A DNA stretch of 34,694 nt from Flavobacteriaceae bacterium (GTDB lineage Bacteria > Bacteroidota > Bacteroidia > Flavobacteriales > Flavobacteriaceae): NCBI GenBank assembly GCA_947488595.1, contig CANKZI010000026.1, positions 1 to 34,694 on the forward strand, read 5' to 3'. Both the position numbers and the translations under genes were made by a program. Shown in pieces: positions 1-8,176 of this stretch; position 1 is the first letter of the stretch, and every line of letters begins with the position of its first letter. The notes under the pieces are model-generated. The model saw only the letters and a list, made by a program, of their open reading frames with translations, made no database searches and was not told where the DNA came from.

Positions 1-475
1 GTATAACTATTAGTTTGTGCGCCATTGGCTGTTGATAATGATGTTCCTCCTGTTGTACTTGCTGTGGTATTACGGAACCATTGGTAGGTCAATCCAAGTC
101 CCGTTGCTGTTACGGTAATTGGTGAAAATGCAACAGAGATACAGCGGGTTTGTGTAGCTGTAGATTGCGAACCTATGGCAACGTTGGCATTGGTAATAAA
201 TGCTCCCGAAACAGCACTTGTTACCTGAGTTCCACAAGTTCCAGATACTATACAATAATAATATAATGTTCCTGCCGTGGTTGATTGCGGCGTATAACTA
301 TTGGTTTGTGCGCCATTGGCTGTTGCTAATGATGTTCCTCCTGTTGTACTCGCTGTCGTATTACTGTACCATTGGTAAGTCAAACCAACTCCGGTAGCTG
401 TTACGGTAATTGGTGAAAATGCAACAGAAATACAACGGGTTTGTGTAGCCGTAGATTGTGAACCTATGGCAACGT
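1..475 (-). repeat. 291-nt tandem repeat (97-residue Ig-like module)
   Basis: Bases 1-184 match bases 292-475 with only scattered substitutions, giving a period of 291 nt, exactly 97 codons, so the reading frame is kept. The encoded module contains NVAIGSQSTATQTRC, TYQWYSNTTASTTGG and TANGAQTNSYTPQST, typical of Flavobacterium Ig-like repeats. The array probably continues to the left. A boundary inside near-identical repeats is a usual place for a short-read contig to break. Confidence 0.85.
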
Positions 476-3400
476 TTGATCCTATAGTTACTGTCCAAGT
501 ACCTGTTGCAACTGTCGGTGTTGTACTACAAGTGCCATCTTTAGCATACCTTCTGTAACTTGTTGTTGCTGTTAAACCAGCAGGAGGAGTATAGGTTGCT
601 GCAGTTGCGTTTGTAATTGCTGCTGTATAATCGTCAGCTGAACTTCTCCATGAATACGTGATACTACTATCTCCTCCACTTGCCGCAGTAGTACTTCCAA
701 TTACCGTAGGTGTACCTCCAGAACAGATTGTCTGACTTGTGGTAGCAATAGCTCCAGCTGTAAATGCTGGTCGTATCGTTTGTGTAGGAGAAATATATTC
801 AGTATTTCCTGGTCCAACACCTTCCCTGTTCCATGCAAACCACACAACATCTTCTTGAGCTATGTCAAAAGTGATATTGTTTGAACCAGCAGCCAATGGT
901 GAACCGTAACTAGTACCAACAAAGTCTGATGCCGTAAGTGGTAAAGTATAGGTAGCGGTTTGACCTGGTGCTAAATTTGCTGCTGAAACTCTTACGTCGT
1001 AATCATCCCAGCTGCTTCCATTCGTATTCCATTTTACTCCAATATTGAATGTAGGGGTACCATTCGTTCCATCAGTCCAGGTAGCTGTTCCAATATTTTT
1101 TATGGTTACGGTTACATTTCTTGTTTCACCCGCGCACCAAGAAGCACTGCCTAGTTCAGCGCCAGTGATTTCACTCTTTAATGTAAGACCGTTTGAAACC
1201 GTAACGTAACCGGTAGTATTGGCAAAATAAGTTTGATTTTTATGGTATGGTGGTGAATTTGGTCCATATCCCCAAGTTCCGTTAATGCAATCAACACCCG
1301 CAAGCAGAAGTGATCCAACCGGGATATTAAGTCCAGTGCCCACCGATGCAGTGGCTGAACCTGTTGGAGCAATGCTTAAAGTTCCGGTAACTGAAGTTCC
1401 AGAGACAATAGATTTAGCACCCGAGCCAGAAAGCGTAAGATTACTAAAGGCCACTGCTTTTACAGCTTGTGTACCTGTACCAGTATAATTCACTGTGTTA
1501 CCTGCCGCTGAAACTGTAAGCGTTGAAAAAGTCGGGACTGTTGGTGTAGTACTAATATTTAAAGTACTCGTGGCCGTGGCATTGTTAAAACTTGTGATGG
1601 TACTTGAACCTGAATGGTTTACTACTCCACCAGCATTATTGGTTATTCCTGTTATTGCTCCTGAACCACTTATGTTTAATGTGCCGGTATTGGTAAAATT
1701 AGCAAGCGCTGTAGTAGTTGTTCCAGCGCCTGAGCGATTGATGGTACCTTCATTTGCAAGGGTCGTAATTGCACAAGATCCTGCGCCTGCTCCACTCAAG
1801 TTTAAAATACCTGTATTATTTAAAGAGCCGGATCCATTTAATGCTGTTCCAACCGTTAAAGTTCCATTATTGGTAACTGCAACACTAGTATTCACTGCAA
1901 CAGTGGCTATAGCGATAGGATTAGCACCCCCAAATGTAGCACCAGTAGTATTCATGGTTGCAGTACCTGTTAAAGTTACTGTACCACTATTGTTCGTAAT
2001 CCCTCCACCTAAAACAACAGTTGTGCTGGCGCCCGTTAATGTTCCTCCATTTAATGTTATTAAACCAGTAAAGGTTTTATTTCCAGCGCTTACAGGAAGT
2101 GTAAGTGTTCCAGATGTGATGGTTGTTGTTCCTGTAACTGTTGTAGCAAACGCACCTGTTGTAGTAAGATTTCCTCCGCTTAAAGCTAAATCACCTCCAA
2201 CAGACAAAGTGAAAGCACCTGTTGTAAAAGTACCTCCATTAAGCAATAAGTCTCGTGTAATGGCTAGGTTGGCGCCGTGCGTTACCGTTGCCGTACCACT
2301 TAAAGTAAAGTCATTATTCACAGTCGTAACGGCGCATGTTTTTGCTCCACTGCCGCTTAAAATTAAATTGCTATAGGCATTAACTTTTACTGTTTGATTT
2401 CCTGCACGATTATAGTTTACCGTATTACCTGCGGCACTCGTTGTAAGCGTTGTAATTGTAGGTGCAGATGATGTACTTATATTAAGTGTGCTAGTAGCAG
2501 TTGCATTATCAAAGGCAGTTATGGTTCCAGAACTAGCTAAGTTTACTATACCTGCTGCATTGTTGGTGATACCTGTAATAGCTCCAGAACCACCCAAGTT
2601 AAGAGTTCCTGTATTTGTAAAATTAGCTGTAGCTGTTGAAGTTGCTCCCGAACCGGTAATGTTCATTGTACCTGAATTGTCCAATGTATTAACCGAAATA
2701 GTACCGCTGCTATTAAATGTTCCTGCATTAACAAAAATCCCTGCTCCTCCAAGTGACGAACTGATTGCCAAAGTACCATTGTTGGTGAATTCTGTGGCAG
2801 ATGAGGTATTACTTACAGAAATTGTTGCTGTACCACTTGTAAACGTCTTTCCACTTGCTACTGCTACTGTACCAGCACCGGTTGGTGCTATAGTAAAAGC
2901 GATAGTGTTTGTAAATCCTGTGCTTTCTATGGTTTCTGCTCCAGATCCGTTCAATACTATTGTCCCACTTCCTGTACTAGATTCTGTAATTGTGCCTCCT
3001 GTATGAGTAAAGTCACCACCTACATTAAGTGTTGTTAAAGATGAACCACTTGACATATTAACAGTTCCTCCCGTTTGCGTATAATTCCCTCCAATTGTTA
3101 TGGTTGGACTTGGAGTTGAGCCCGCTAGTCTTATTGTGCCTGTTCCTGTTGAAGTCACAGTAAAATTACCAGCACATAATGTAAAGGCAGTTGTGAAATT
3201 TTGTTGCCAATCACTTGTATTGGCGGTCCAATTAATTTGTAGATTTCCAAATGGTAATGTAACTCCTGTGGTGATTACCGTTGTACTATTTCTCCAATTA
3301 GTAATAACCACATTTGAACTGGCCCCAAAACTTTCAGTTCCATTGAAAATAGTACTTGATGGAGTATCCGTATTACTGTGGGTGTAAGTCCCTCCGTTGT

Positions 3401-6400
3401 CTATTTGAAAAGTGGTAGCCGTACTCAACGTAATAGCAGATGTAGCAACCAAAGTCCCTCCACTTTCTACTTGTACTTTTGATGCTGTTCCAGAAACTGA
3501 CCAAGCAGCATTTGTTGTTAATGTATGCCCGTTTTGAACAATAAAAATATCGCCAGTGGTAAAGTTGGCAGGACTTGATCCACCTCCTGTTCTAACGGTG
3601 TTCCAATTGGCTAGTGTGTTAGGTGCCCCAGTAGCTTGAGAGTAATAAGTGCTTGTAGGAGGCACTAATTCTCCACTGGCAGTAATAGTAGCTCCGGGTA
3701 AAAAACCTGTAAATTGAATTTTAGCCAACTGTCCTGCAGTTAATCCTCCTGTTCCAACTTGTATTTTTCCTGAAGTTCCACTACCAGAAGCACCAGATGT
3801 TCCTGTCCATCCATTGATGGTTAAAGTAAAAGCGCCCCAACTAGCAGCACTGCTATTCGCTATGGTTAAAGTATGAACTCCAGTACCCAACTTAATAGTA
3901 GAGTTGGCACTCAAAGTAGCCACACCCACGGTTTCAGAAAAACCGGTAGTTGCACCCGTGCTAAATGTTCCACCTGTATAAGTGAAGGGAGAAGTATTAG
4001 CGATTCTATTTGCTGCGCCTAATTCTAAAACGCCAGCACTTAAGGTTGTCGTCCCTGTATAGGTATTATTTCCTGATAAAGTCCATGTACCTTCTCCATT
4101 TTTAGTTAATGAGGTTGGTGTTGATATTATTCCCGACATTGTTCCAGTTCCTTCTCCATCTAAGGTCAAACCAAAACCTCCTGCTACTGCTCCACTGCAA
4201 GTCAAGCTTCCAGAGGTAGTCGCTGTTATTGTACTATTTGATGCTAAAGTTATGGCTCCATTAAAAGTGGCATTTGCACCAGTATTGGTTAAAGCCCCAC
4301 CATTTGAAATTCCCGAACCATTTAAGGTTAAAGCTTCCGGAGTTGAAGAAGTGTTTATGGAAAATCCGTTTAAATCCAGAACGGCCCCTGTTGCAACTGT
4401 AGTTCCTGCAACATTAGACCCTAGCGGACCTCTATCGTTAGTGTTTCCAGTAACTCCAATTCCTAACTTTAAGGTACCCGCGCTAATTGTAGTGGTACCG
4501 TTGTAATAATTGTGGGTATTGACTGTCCAAGTTCCTGTTCCACTTTTTATTAATCCACCAGTACCTGTATTTAAATTACCTGAAAAAGATCCTCCCGTGG
4601 CACCACCTAAAGTAAGTGTATATGATGTGCCATTGATTTGGGATGTATTGCTAATTGTAATTGAACCTGTTTCACCAACAATACTTGCATTACTTCCTAG
4701 TACAATGATACCAGGATAGGCTGCTGTAGTTGGCGAACTATTGGTCATGGCTCCTAAACCAGCTACACCTGTCCCATTAATGGTGGTATCTTTATTAATT
4801 GAAAGCGTATATCCATTTAAGTCTAATGCACCACCGCTAGCAACGGTAACTAAACCGTTTGCAGAGCCTAAGGCAGTTGTGCTTCCTAGTTTTAAAGTCC
4901 CAGCAGATATCAAAGTAGGCCCGCCATAAGTACTAGCTCCTGATAATGTCCAAGTTCCTGCTCCTGTTTTTGTGATTCCTCTTGAATTTGCAGTAAAAGC
5001 TCCGGCAATACTTCCTGTTCCTGTTCCACCAATTGTTAGAATATCTGCTTCGTTTGTAAAAGCACCAGTATTTGTCAAGTTGATATCTCCCGCGTTGGTA
5101 ATAATACTGCAACTACCCGCGTTTGGTAATGTAATTAATCCATTATAGCTGGATGCAGTACTTGAAGTGTTAGTCAAAGCACCTCCACTTGATATTCCTG
5201 TACCAACCAATGACAGCGCTTCTGTGGCTGAATCAGTTAATGAAAAACCATTCAAATCAAGTACAGCGCCACTAGCAACCGTAGTGCCTGAACCCGTTGT
5301 TCCCAATGGACCAGCAGTACTTACTGATGATGACGCTCCTAAAGCCAATACTCCTGTACTTACTGTCGTGAGTCCCGAATAGGTATTAGCACCTGCTAAC
5401 ACCATTTTACCAGCGCCCGCTTTGGTCAAACCAAATGCGGTACTCACAATTCCACTTATAGTCAAATCAGCAGCTGCTGTTCCTTCATTTGCAATTGTAA
5501 ATGTTCTTGTATCACCTAAAGCAACAGGGCAAGAAATAGTAGCTCCTGTACTGGTTCCTGAAATATTATTTACAGTAACATTTCCACCCAGCGTTAATAA
5601 TCCTGAACCAGAAATGGTTGAACCCGTAGTACCGTTTTCTAAAGTAACACTTGTTGGAGTTCCTAGTGTAAATCCACCGTTAGCCAATGTAACGCCCGCT
5701 TTAACCGTTAAAGCATTACTAACTGTAGCTGCTCCTGTTAGTGTTTTTGTGCCACTTGTTGATGTTGTTAAATTATAATAGGTGTATGCACCAATACTTT
5801 GCGAACCGCTACGATTATAATTGACCGTCCCTGTCGATGGCACTATACGTCCACCAGACATGTTTCCTCCCACATTCAAAAGGCCTGAATTAGAAAAACG
5901 AATTGCATTCCTGTTTGCAGTACCATTCATAGTAATATTTCCTGTGACGGTGGCAGTTCCTGTTCCAATTACTATTTCTGCTAGTCTTAAATCACTAGCT
6001 GTGGCAGCAATTGTAACGGAGCTACAACTAAGACTTCCGCTTCCTACTCCTAAGAACTTATCAGCACCGTCAGTAGTTCCTGCGTTGATAGTAACCGCAC
6101 CAGTCACTGTTAACGAATTTGTCCCGCTTGTAAGCACTACACTATCAGCGTTTCCTCCATTGATTGTTAAAGAAGCACAAACTGCATTTACATTTATAGT
6201 GACATCTACACCATTGTTTATTGTAACCGCGTCTGCGGCTGTTGGCACGGCAGCACCTCCCCAGGTAGTTGTACTATTCCAATTACCACTAACACTGGCG
6301 GTTCTTTGCGCGTTTGCGATATTTGCATACAAGCAAGCAAACAAAACTAGAATCAAACAACTAAAAGTAGATGATTTTTGGTTTTCACCTGCTGTTTTTT

Positions 6401-6500
6401 TCACTTTCAATTGCAATGACTGCATGTAATTTTGATACAAAACTGCTGTGAAGCCAATAAATACGGGCAAACTTGACAGTTTAAAAATAGAATTTTTCAT
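1..6500 (-). CDS. Giant secreted repeat adhesin, 3'-truncated by window edge
   Basis: One minus-strand frame stays open from an ATG at 6500 to the left edge: 2166 codons with no stop and the frame consistent at both ends. The N-terminus has a hydrophobic signal (CLILVLFACLYANIANAQ, ending near residue 65). Then come Ser/Thr/Gly/Asn-rich beta-strand repeats. Four units resemble the autotransporter-associated repeat (pattern GLTKxGxGTWTLSGxNTYxGTTTxSAGTLxLG) near residues 354, 505, 648 and 795. A duplicated block of about 308 residues lies near 1290-1700. An Ig/CARDB-like domain (TIKNIGTATWTDGT) lies near 1780-1905, followed by Ig-like modules and 97-residue tandem repeats. Such proteins in Flavobacteria are usually exported by the type IX system and act in adhesion or gliding; the sorting domain would lie off the window. 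Start uncertain: an in-frame ATG at 6425 gives a more normal signal-peptide length. Exact ligand unknown. Confidence 0.88.
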   Translation of the reverse strand, partial: MKNSIFKLSSLPVFIGFTAVLYQNYMQSLQLKVKKTAGENQKSSTFSCLILVLFACLYANIANAQRTASVSGNWNSTTTWGGAAVPTAADAVTINNGVDVTINVNAVCASLTINGGNADSVVLTSGTNSLTVTGAVTINAGTTDGADKFLGVGSGSLSCSSVTIAATASDLRLAEIVIGTGTATVTGNITMNGTANRNAIRFSNSGLLNVGGNMSGGRIVPSTGTVNYNRSGSQSIGAYTYYNLTTSTSGTKTLTGAATVSNALTVKAGVTLANGGFTLGTPTSVTLENGTTGSTISGSGLLTLGGNVTVNNISGTSTGATISCPVALGDTRTFTIANEGTAAADLTISGIVSTAFGLTKAGAGKMVLAGANTYSGLTTVSTGVLALGASSSVSTAGPLGTTGSGTTVASGAVLDLNGFSLTDSATEALSLVGTGISSGGALTNTSSTASSYNGLITLPNAGSCSIITNAGDINLTNTGAFTNEADILTIGGTGTGSIAGAFTANSRGITKTGAGTWTLSGASTYGGPTLISAGTLKLGSTTALGSANGLVTVASGGALDLNGYTLSINKDTTINGTGVAGLGAMTNSSPTTAAYPGIIVLGSNASIVGETGSITISNTSQINGTSYTLTLGGATGGSFSGNLNTGTGGLIKSGTGTWTVNTHNYYNGTTTISAGTLKLGIGVTGNTNDRGPLGSNVAGTTVATGAVLDLNGFSINTSSTPEALTLNGSGISNGGALTNTGANATFNGAITLASNSTITATTSGSLTCSGAVAGGFGLTLDGEGTGTMSGIISTPTSLTKNGEGTWTLSGNNTYTGTTTLSAGVLELGAANRIANTSPFTYTGGTFSTGATTGFSETVGVATLSANSTIKLGTGVHTLTIANSSAASWGAFTLTINGWTGTSGASGSGTSGKIQVGTGGLTAGQLAKIQFTGFLPGATITASGELVPPTSTYYSQATGAPNTLANWNTVRTGGGSSPANFTTGDIFIVQNGHTLTTNAAWSVSGTASKVQVESGGTLVATSAITLSTATTFQIDNGGTYTHSNTDTPSSTIFNGTESFGASSNVVITNWRNSTTVITTGVTLPFGNLQINWTANTSDWQQNFTTAFTLCAGNFTVTSTGTGTIRLAGSTPSPTITIGGNYTQTGGTVNMSSGSSLTTLNVGGDFTHTGGTITESSTGSGTIVLNGSGAETIESTGFTNTIAFTIAPTGAGTVAVASGKTFTSGTATISVSNTSSATEFTNNGTLAISSSLGGAGIFVNAGTFNSSGTISVNTLDNSGTMNITGSGATSTATANFTNTGTLNLGGSGAITGITNNAAGIVNLASSGTITAFDNATATSTLNISTSSAPTITTLTTSAAGNTVNYNRAGNQTVKVNAYSNLILSGSGAKTCAVTTVNNDFTLSGTATVTHGANLAITRDLLLNGGTFTTGAFTLSVGGDLALSGGNLTTTGAFATTVTGTTTITSGTLTLPVSAGNKTFTGLITLNGGTLTGASTTVVLGGGITNNSGTVTLTGTATMNTTGATFGGANPIAIATVAVNTSVAVTNNGTLTVGTALNGSGSLNNTGILNLSGAGAGSCAITTLANEGTINRSGAGTTTTALANFTNTGTLNISGSGAITGITNNAGGVVNHSGSSTITSFNNATATSTLNISTTPTVPTFSTLTVSAAGNTVNYTGTGTQAVKAVAFSNLTLSGSGAKSIVSGTSVTGTLSIAPTGSATASVGTGLNIPVGSLLLAGVDCINGTWGYGPNSPPYHKNQTYFANTTGYVTVSNGLTLKSEITGAELGSASWCAGETRNVTVTIKNIGTATWTDGTNGTPTFNIGVKWNTNGSSWDDYDVRVSAANLAPGQTATYTLPLTASDFVGTSYGSPLAAGSNNITFDIAQEDVVWFAWNREGVGPGNTEYISPTQTIRPAFTAGAIATTSQTICSGGTPTVIGSTTAASGGDSSITYSWRSSADDYTAAITNATAATYTPPAGLTATTSYRRYAKDGTCSTTPTVATGTWTVTIGSNVAIGSQSTATQTRCISVAFSPITVTATGVGLTYQWYSNTTASTTGGTSLATANGAQTNSYTPQSTTAGTLYYYCIVSGTCGTQVTSAVSGAFITNANVAIGSQSTATQTRCISVAFSPITVTATGLGLTYQWFRNTTASTTGGTSLSTANGAQTNSY
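1400..2700 (-). repeat. Diverged internal duplication, about 308 codons apart
   Basis: Two blocks of the adhesin gene, starting near 1692 and near 2616 (offset about 924 nt), encode closely similar text. Both carry ANFTNTGTLN, SGAITGITNNA, ATATSTLNIST, SAAGNTVNY and SNLxLSGSGAK. The spacing is a multiple of three. The similarity is looser than in the 291-nt array, so this duplication is probably older. Block limits are approximate. Confidence 0.65.
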
Positions 6501-6842
6501 TCGAGGTTAATTTTTATTGTACGTAAATTCTTGGGAGGTGCAATGGTACAAACTAAAAAAGTATCAAAAAATAGTTGCTGTGTCAATTTTAATGCTTTAA
6601 CAATAATTTTTAACTTTTTGACAAAAATATGATAGCTGTAGTAACCTTGAAATGGCTATTTTAAAAATACAATCAATTATGCTCATTTTTTTACCGCTGA
6701 GTTGTTCGTTATTGTCGTTGAACACCTTTTTTTTAGTATAATGACAATATATTTTAGTTTTTTGACCAATTTTTTAACCATATCAAGTGAAAAATGTATT
6801 ATTTTTGTAACATAAAAATGAACCATAATAAATAAGATTTTA
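6501..6842. other. Divergent intergenic region (adhesin / AraC regulator)
   Basis: This 342-nt AT-rich region holds the 5' ends of both divergent genes. On the plus strand, TATTTTTG at 6800-6807 matches the Bacteroidetes -7 consensus TAnnTTTG. On the minus strand, TATTTTTG at 6629-6622 also matches. Neither has a convincing -33 TTTG at about 19 nt. No coding potential, RNA gene or strong hairpin was recognised. Confidence 0.4.
6800..6807 (+). promoter_or_regulatory. Candidate -7 box for the AraC-type regulator
   Basis: TATTTTTG fits TAnnTTTG and would start transcription near 6814, about 30 nt before the ATG at 6843. The nearest upstream TTTG (6761-6764) is too far away (35 nt), so only half of the promoter is supported. 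Confidence 0.35.
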
Positions 6843-7988
6843 ATGCTTGAAAAATTACTTTACTTATTTGCAGGTGGATTGGGCATCATCATTTTTTTGT
6901 TGATGGTTTTTCGATTTAAAAGCAATCGAAATATAAATATCTATTTTATTATAATTGTGTTTTTAGGAAGCCTTCGGTTCCTGTCATATGGATTATTTTC
7001 GAACTTTCCATTGCTTTGGCCCCACAGTAAACTGACAAACTATTTCTTTACGCTTTGTGTTTGGCCTTTGTTTTATTTGTATTTTAAAAAAATAGTACAA
7101 ATTCATGCCGTTTTTAAAAAGAGGGACTCACTTCATTTTTTGGCACCTATAATTATAACAAGTTTTATTGCGTTTAAAAACTATTTCAATGTCGAATTCT
7201 ACACAACAGTTGTGGGCATCTGTTTTGTTTTCTCGTTAGCTTTAAGTGTTGTATATGCCATTGTGTGCTATCGATTTTTAAGAAAAAATGTTTGGAGTCG
7301 AAGCAGTGATATTTTGGTAATTAACCAACAAAACAAACTAATCAAGCAGTGGACAAAAATCATATTTGCATTAAGTATTTTAATGTTTGGTCGATTTTTA
7401 TTTAATGTTGCAATGAACAATGATTTACTGTGGTTCAAAAATCAAAAAGATTACCTGTGGATCAGCGCAATTGGTTGGATGGGTATCTACGTCAAAATGC
7501 TCATTTACCCGGAGATCTTATATGGATATGATATTTTTCAAAAGAAAATTAATGACTATAAAAGGAGCGCCATTGTTTTTAATCACATTTGGATTGAGAA
7601 CAGTAAGCAGGTTGTAAACATCCAAGATGCTGCCTTAAAAGAAAAAATCGTAGATAGCATTCAAAATTACATCATTTCTATTGAACTTCTCGCCATCAAT
7701 ACCGACCTGTTTTTAAAGGATGATTTTACTATAAATGATTTGGTCAACAAATTGAACGTGCCTAAAAGCCATGTAATTTATCTTTTTAAATACCATTGCA
7801 CAATAAGCTTTGTTGATTTTAAAAAAATTATACGTGTTCAAAAAGCAGTACTATTAATAGAGGAAGGGTTTTTAAAATCCAATACTTTAGAATCATTGGC
7901 AGTCCGTACAGGTTTTTCCTCCTATAGTCCCTTCTTCAAAAGTTTCAAGTCGATTACAGGTATGTCACCTAAAGATTATTTAAAGTAA
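6843..7988 (+). CDS. Membrane-anchored AraC-family transcriptional regulator
   Basis: The 381-residue protein has two parts. Residues 1 to about 225 form roughly seven hydrophobic segments (for example GGLGIIIFLLMVF, YFIIIVFLGSLRF, YFFTLCVWPLFYLYF). The last 100 residues are an AraC-type double helix-turn-helix: DDFTINDLVNKLNVPKSHV for the first helix pair, and LESLAVRTGFSSYSPFFKSF with GMSPKDYLK for the second, a strong family signature. The layout suggests a one-component regulator that senses a signal at the inner membrane and binds DNA directly. Its target may be the divergent adhesin gene, but no binding site can be shown. ATG at 6843 is the natural start, just before the first membrane segment. 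Ligand unknown. Confidence 0.85.
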   Translation: MLEKLLYLFAGGLGIIIFLLMVFRFKSNRNINIYFIIIVFLGSLRFLSYGLFSNFPLLWPHSKLTNYFFTLCVWPLFYLYFKKIVQIHAVFKKRDSLHFLAPIIITSFIAFKNYFNVEFYTTVVGICFVFSLALSVVYAIVCYRFLRKNVWSRSSDILVINQQNKLIKQWTKIIFALSILMFGRFLFNVAMNNDLLWFKNQKDYLWISAIGWMGIYVKMLIYPEILYGYDIFQKKINDYKRSAIVFNHIWIENSKQVVNIQDAALKEKIVDSIQNYIISIELLAINTDLFLKDDFTINDLVNKLNVPKSHVIYLFKYHCTISFVDFKKIIRVQKAVLLIEEGFLKSNTLESLAVRTGFSSYSPFFKSFKSITGMSPKDYLK

Positions 7989-8044
7989 ACCAGTCAGAAG
8001 TCTTTTTATCATCGCTCGTTTTCAAGAAACAGGAAAGGCGGTTT

Positions 8045-8076
8045 AAAAAAAATGCAATGCATCATTTTGATAGCAT
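8045..8076 (-). terminator. Putative terminator of lysS
   Basis: ATGCATCA (8057-8064) and TGAT-A-GCAT (8068-8076) form an 8-bp stem with one bulged A and a TTT loop. Read on the minus strand, the stem is followed after four bases by eight T (8052-8045). It lies about 100 nt past the lysS stop. It could also help to end the converging regulator transcript, though the plus-side T-run is poor. Confidence 0.45.
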
Positions 8077-8176
8077 GCTTACATTTTAAAAAATAACAAT
8101 TGCTCCATTATCTTGAAAAGAAAAAGAAGCAAGAAAACAAGCTAATAAAAGTAAATTTGTTTTTACAGTAATTGAT

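Noticed and set aside
1..475. CRISPR-like array
   Set aside because: The repeats are long (291 nt), contiguous, without spacers, and encode an Ig-like module in frame.
1285..6429. Series of plus-strand open frames rich in Val, Pro and Ala
   Set aside because: They are complements of the Thr/Gly/Asn-rich repeats of the minus-strand adhesin, lack signal peptides or domains, and are broken into pieces while the minus frame is continuous.
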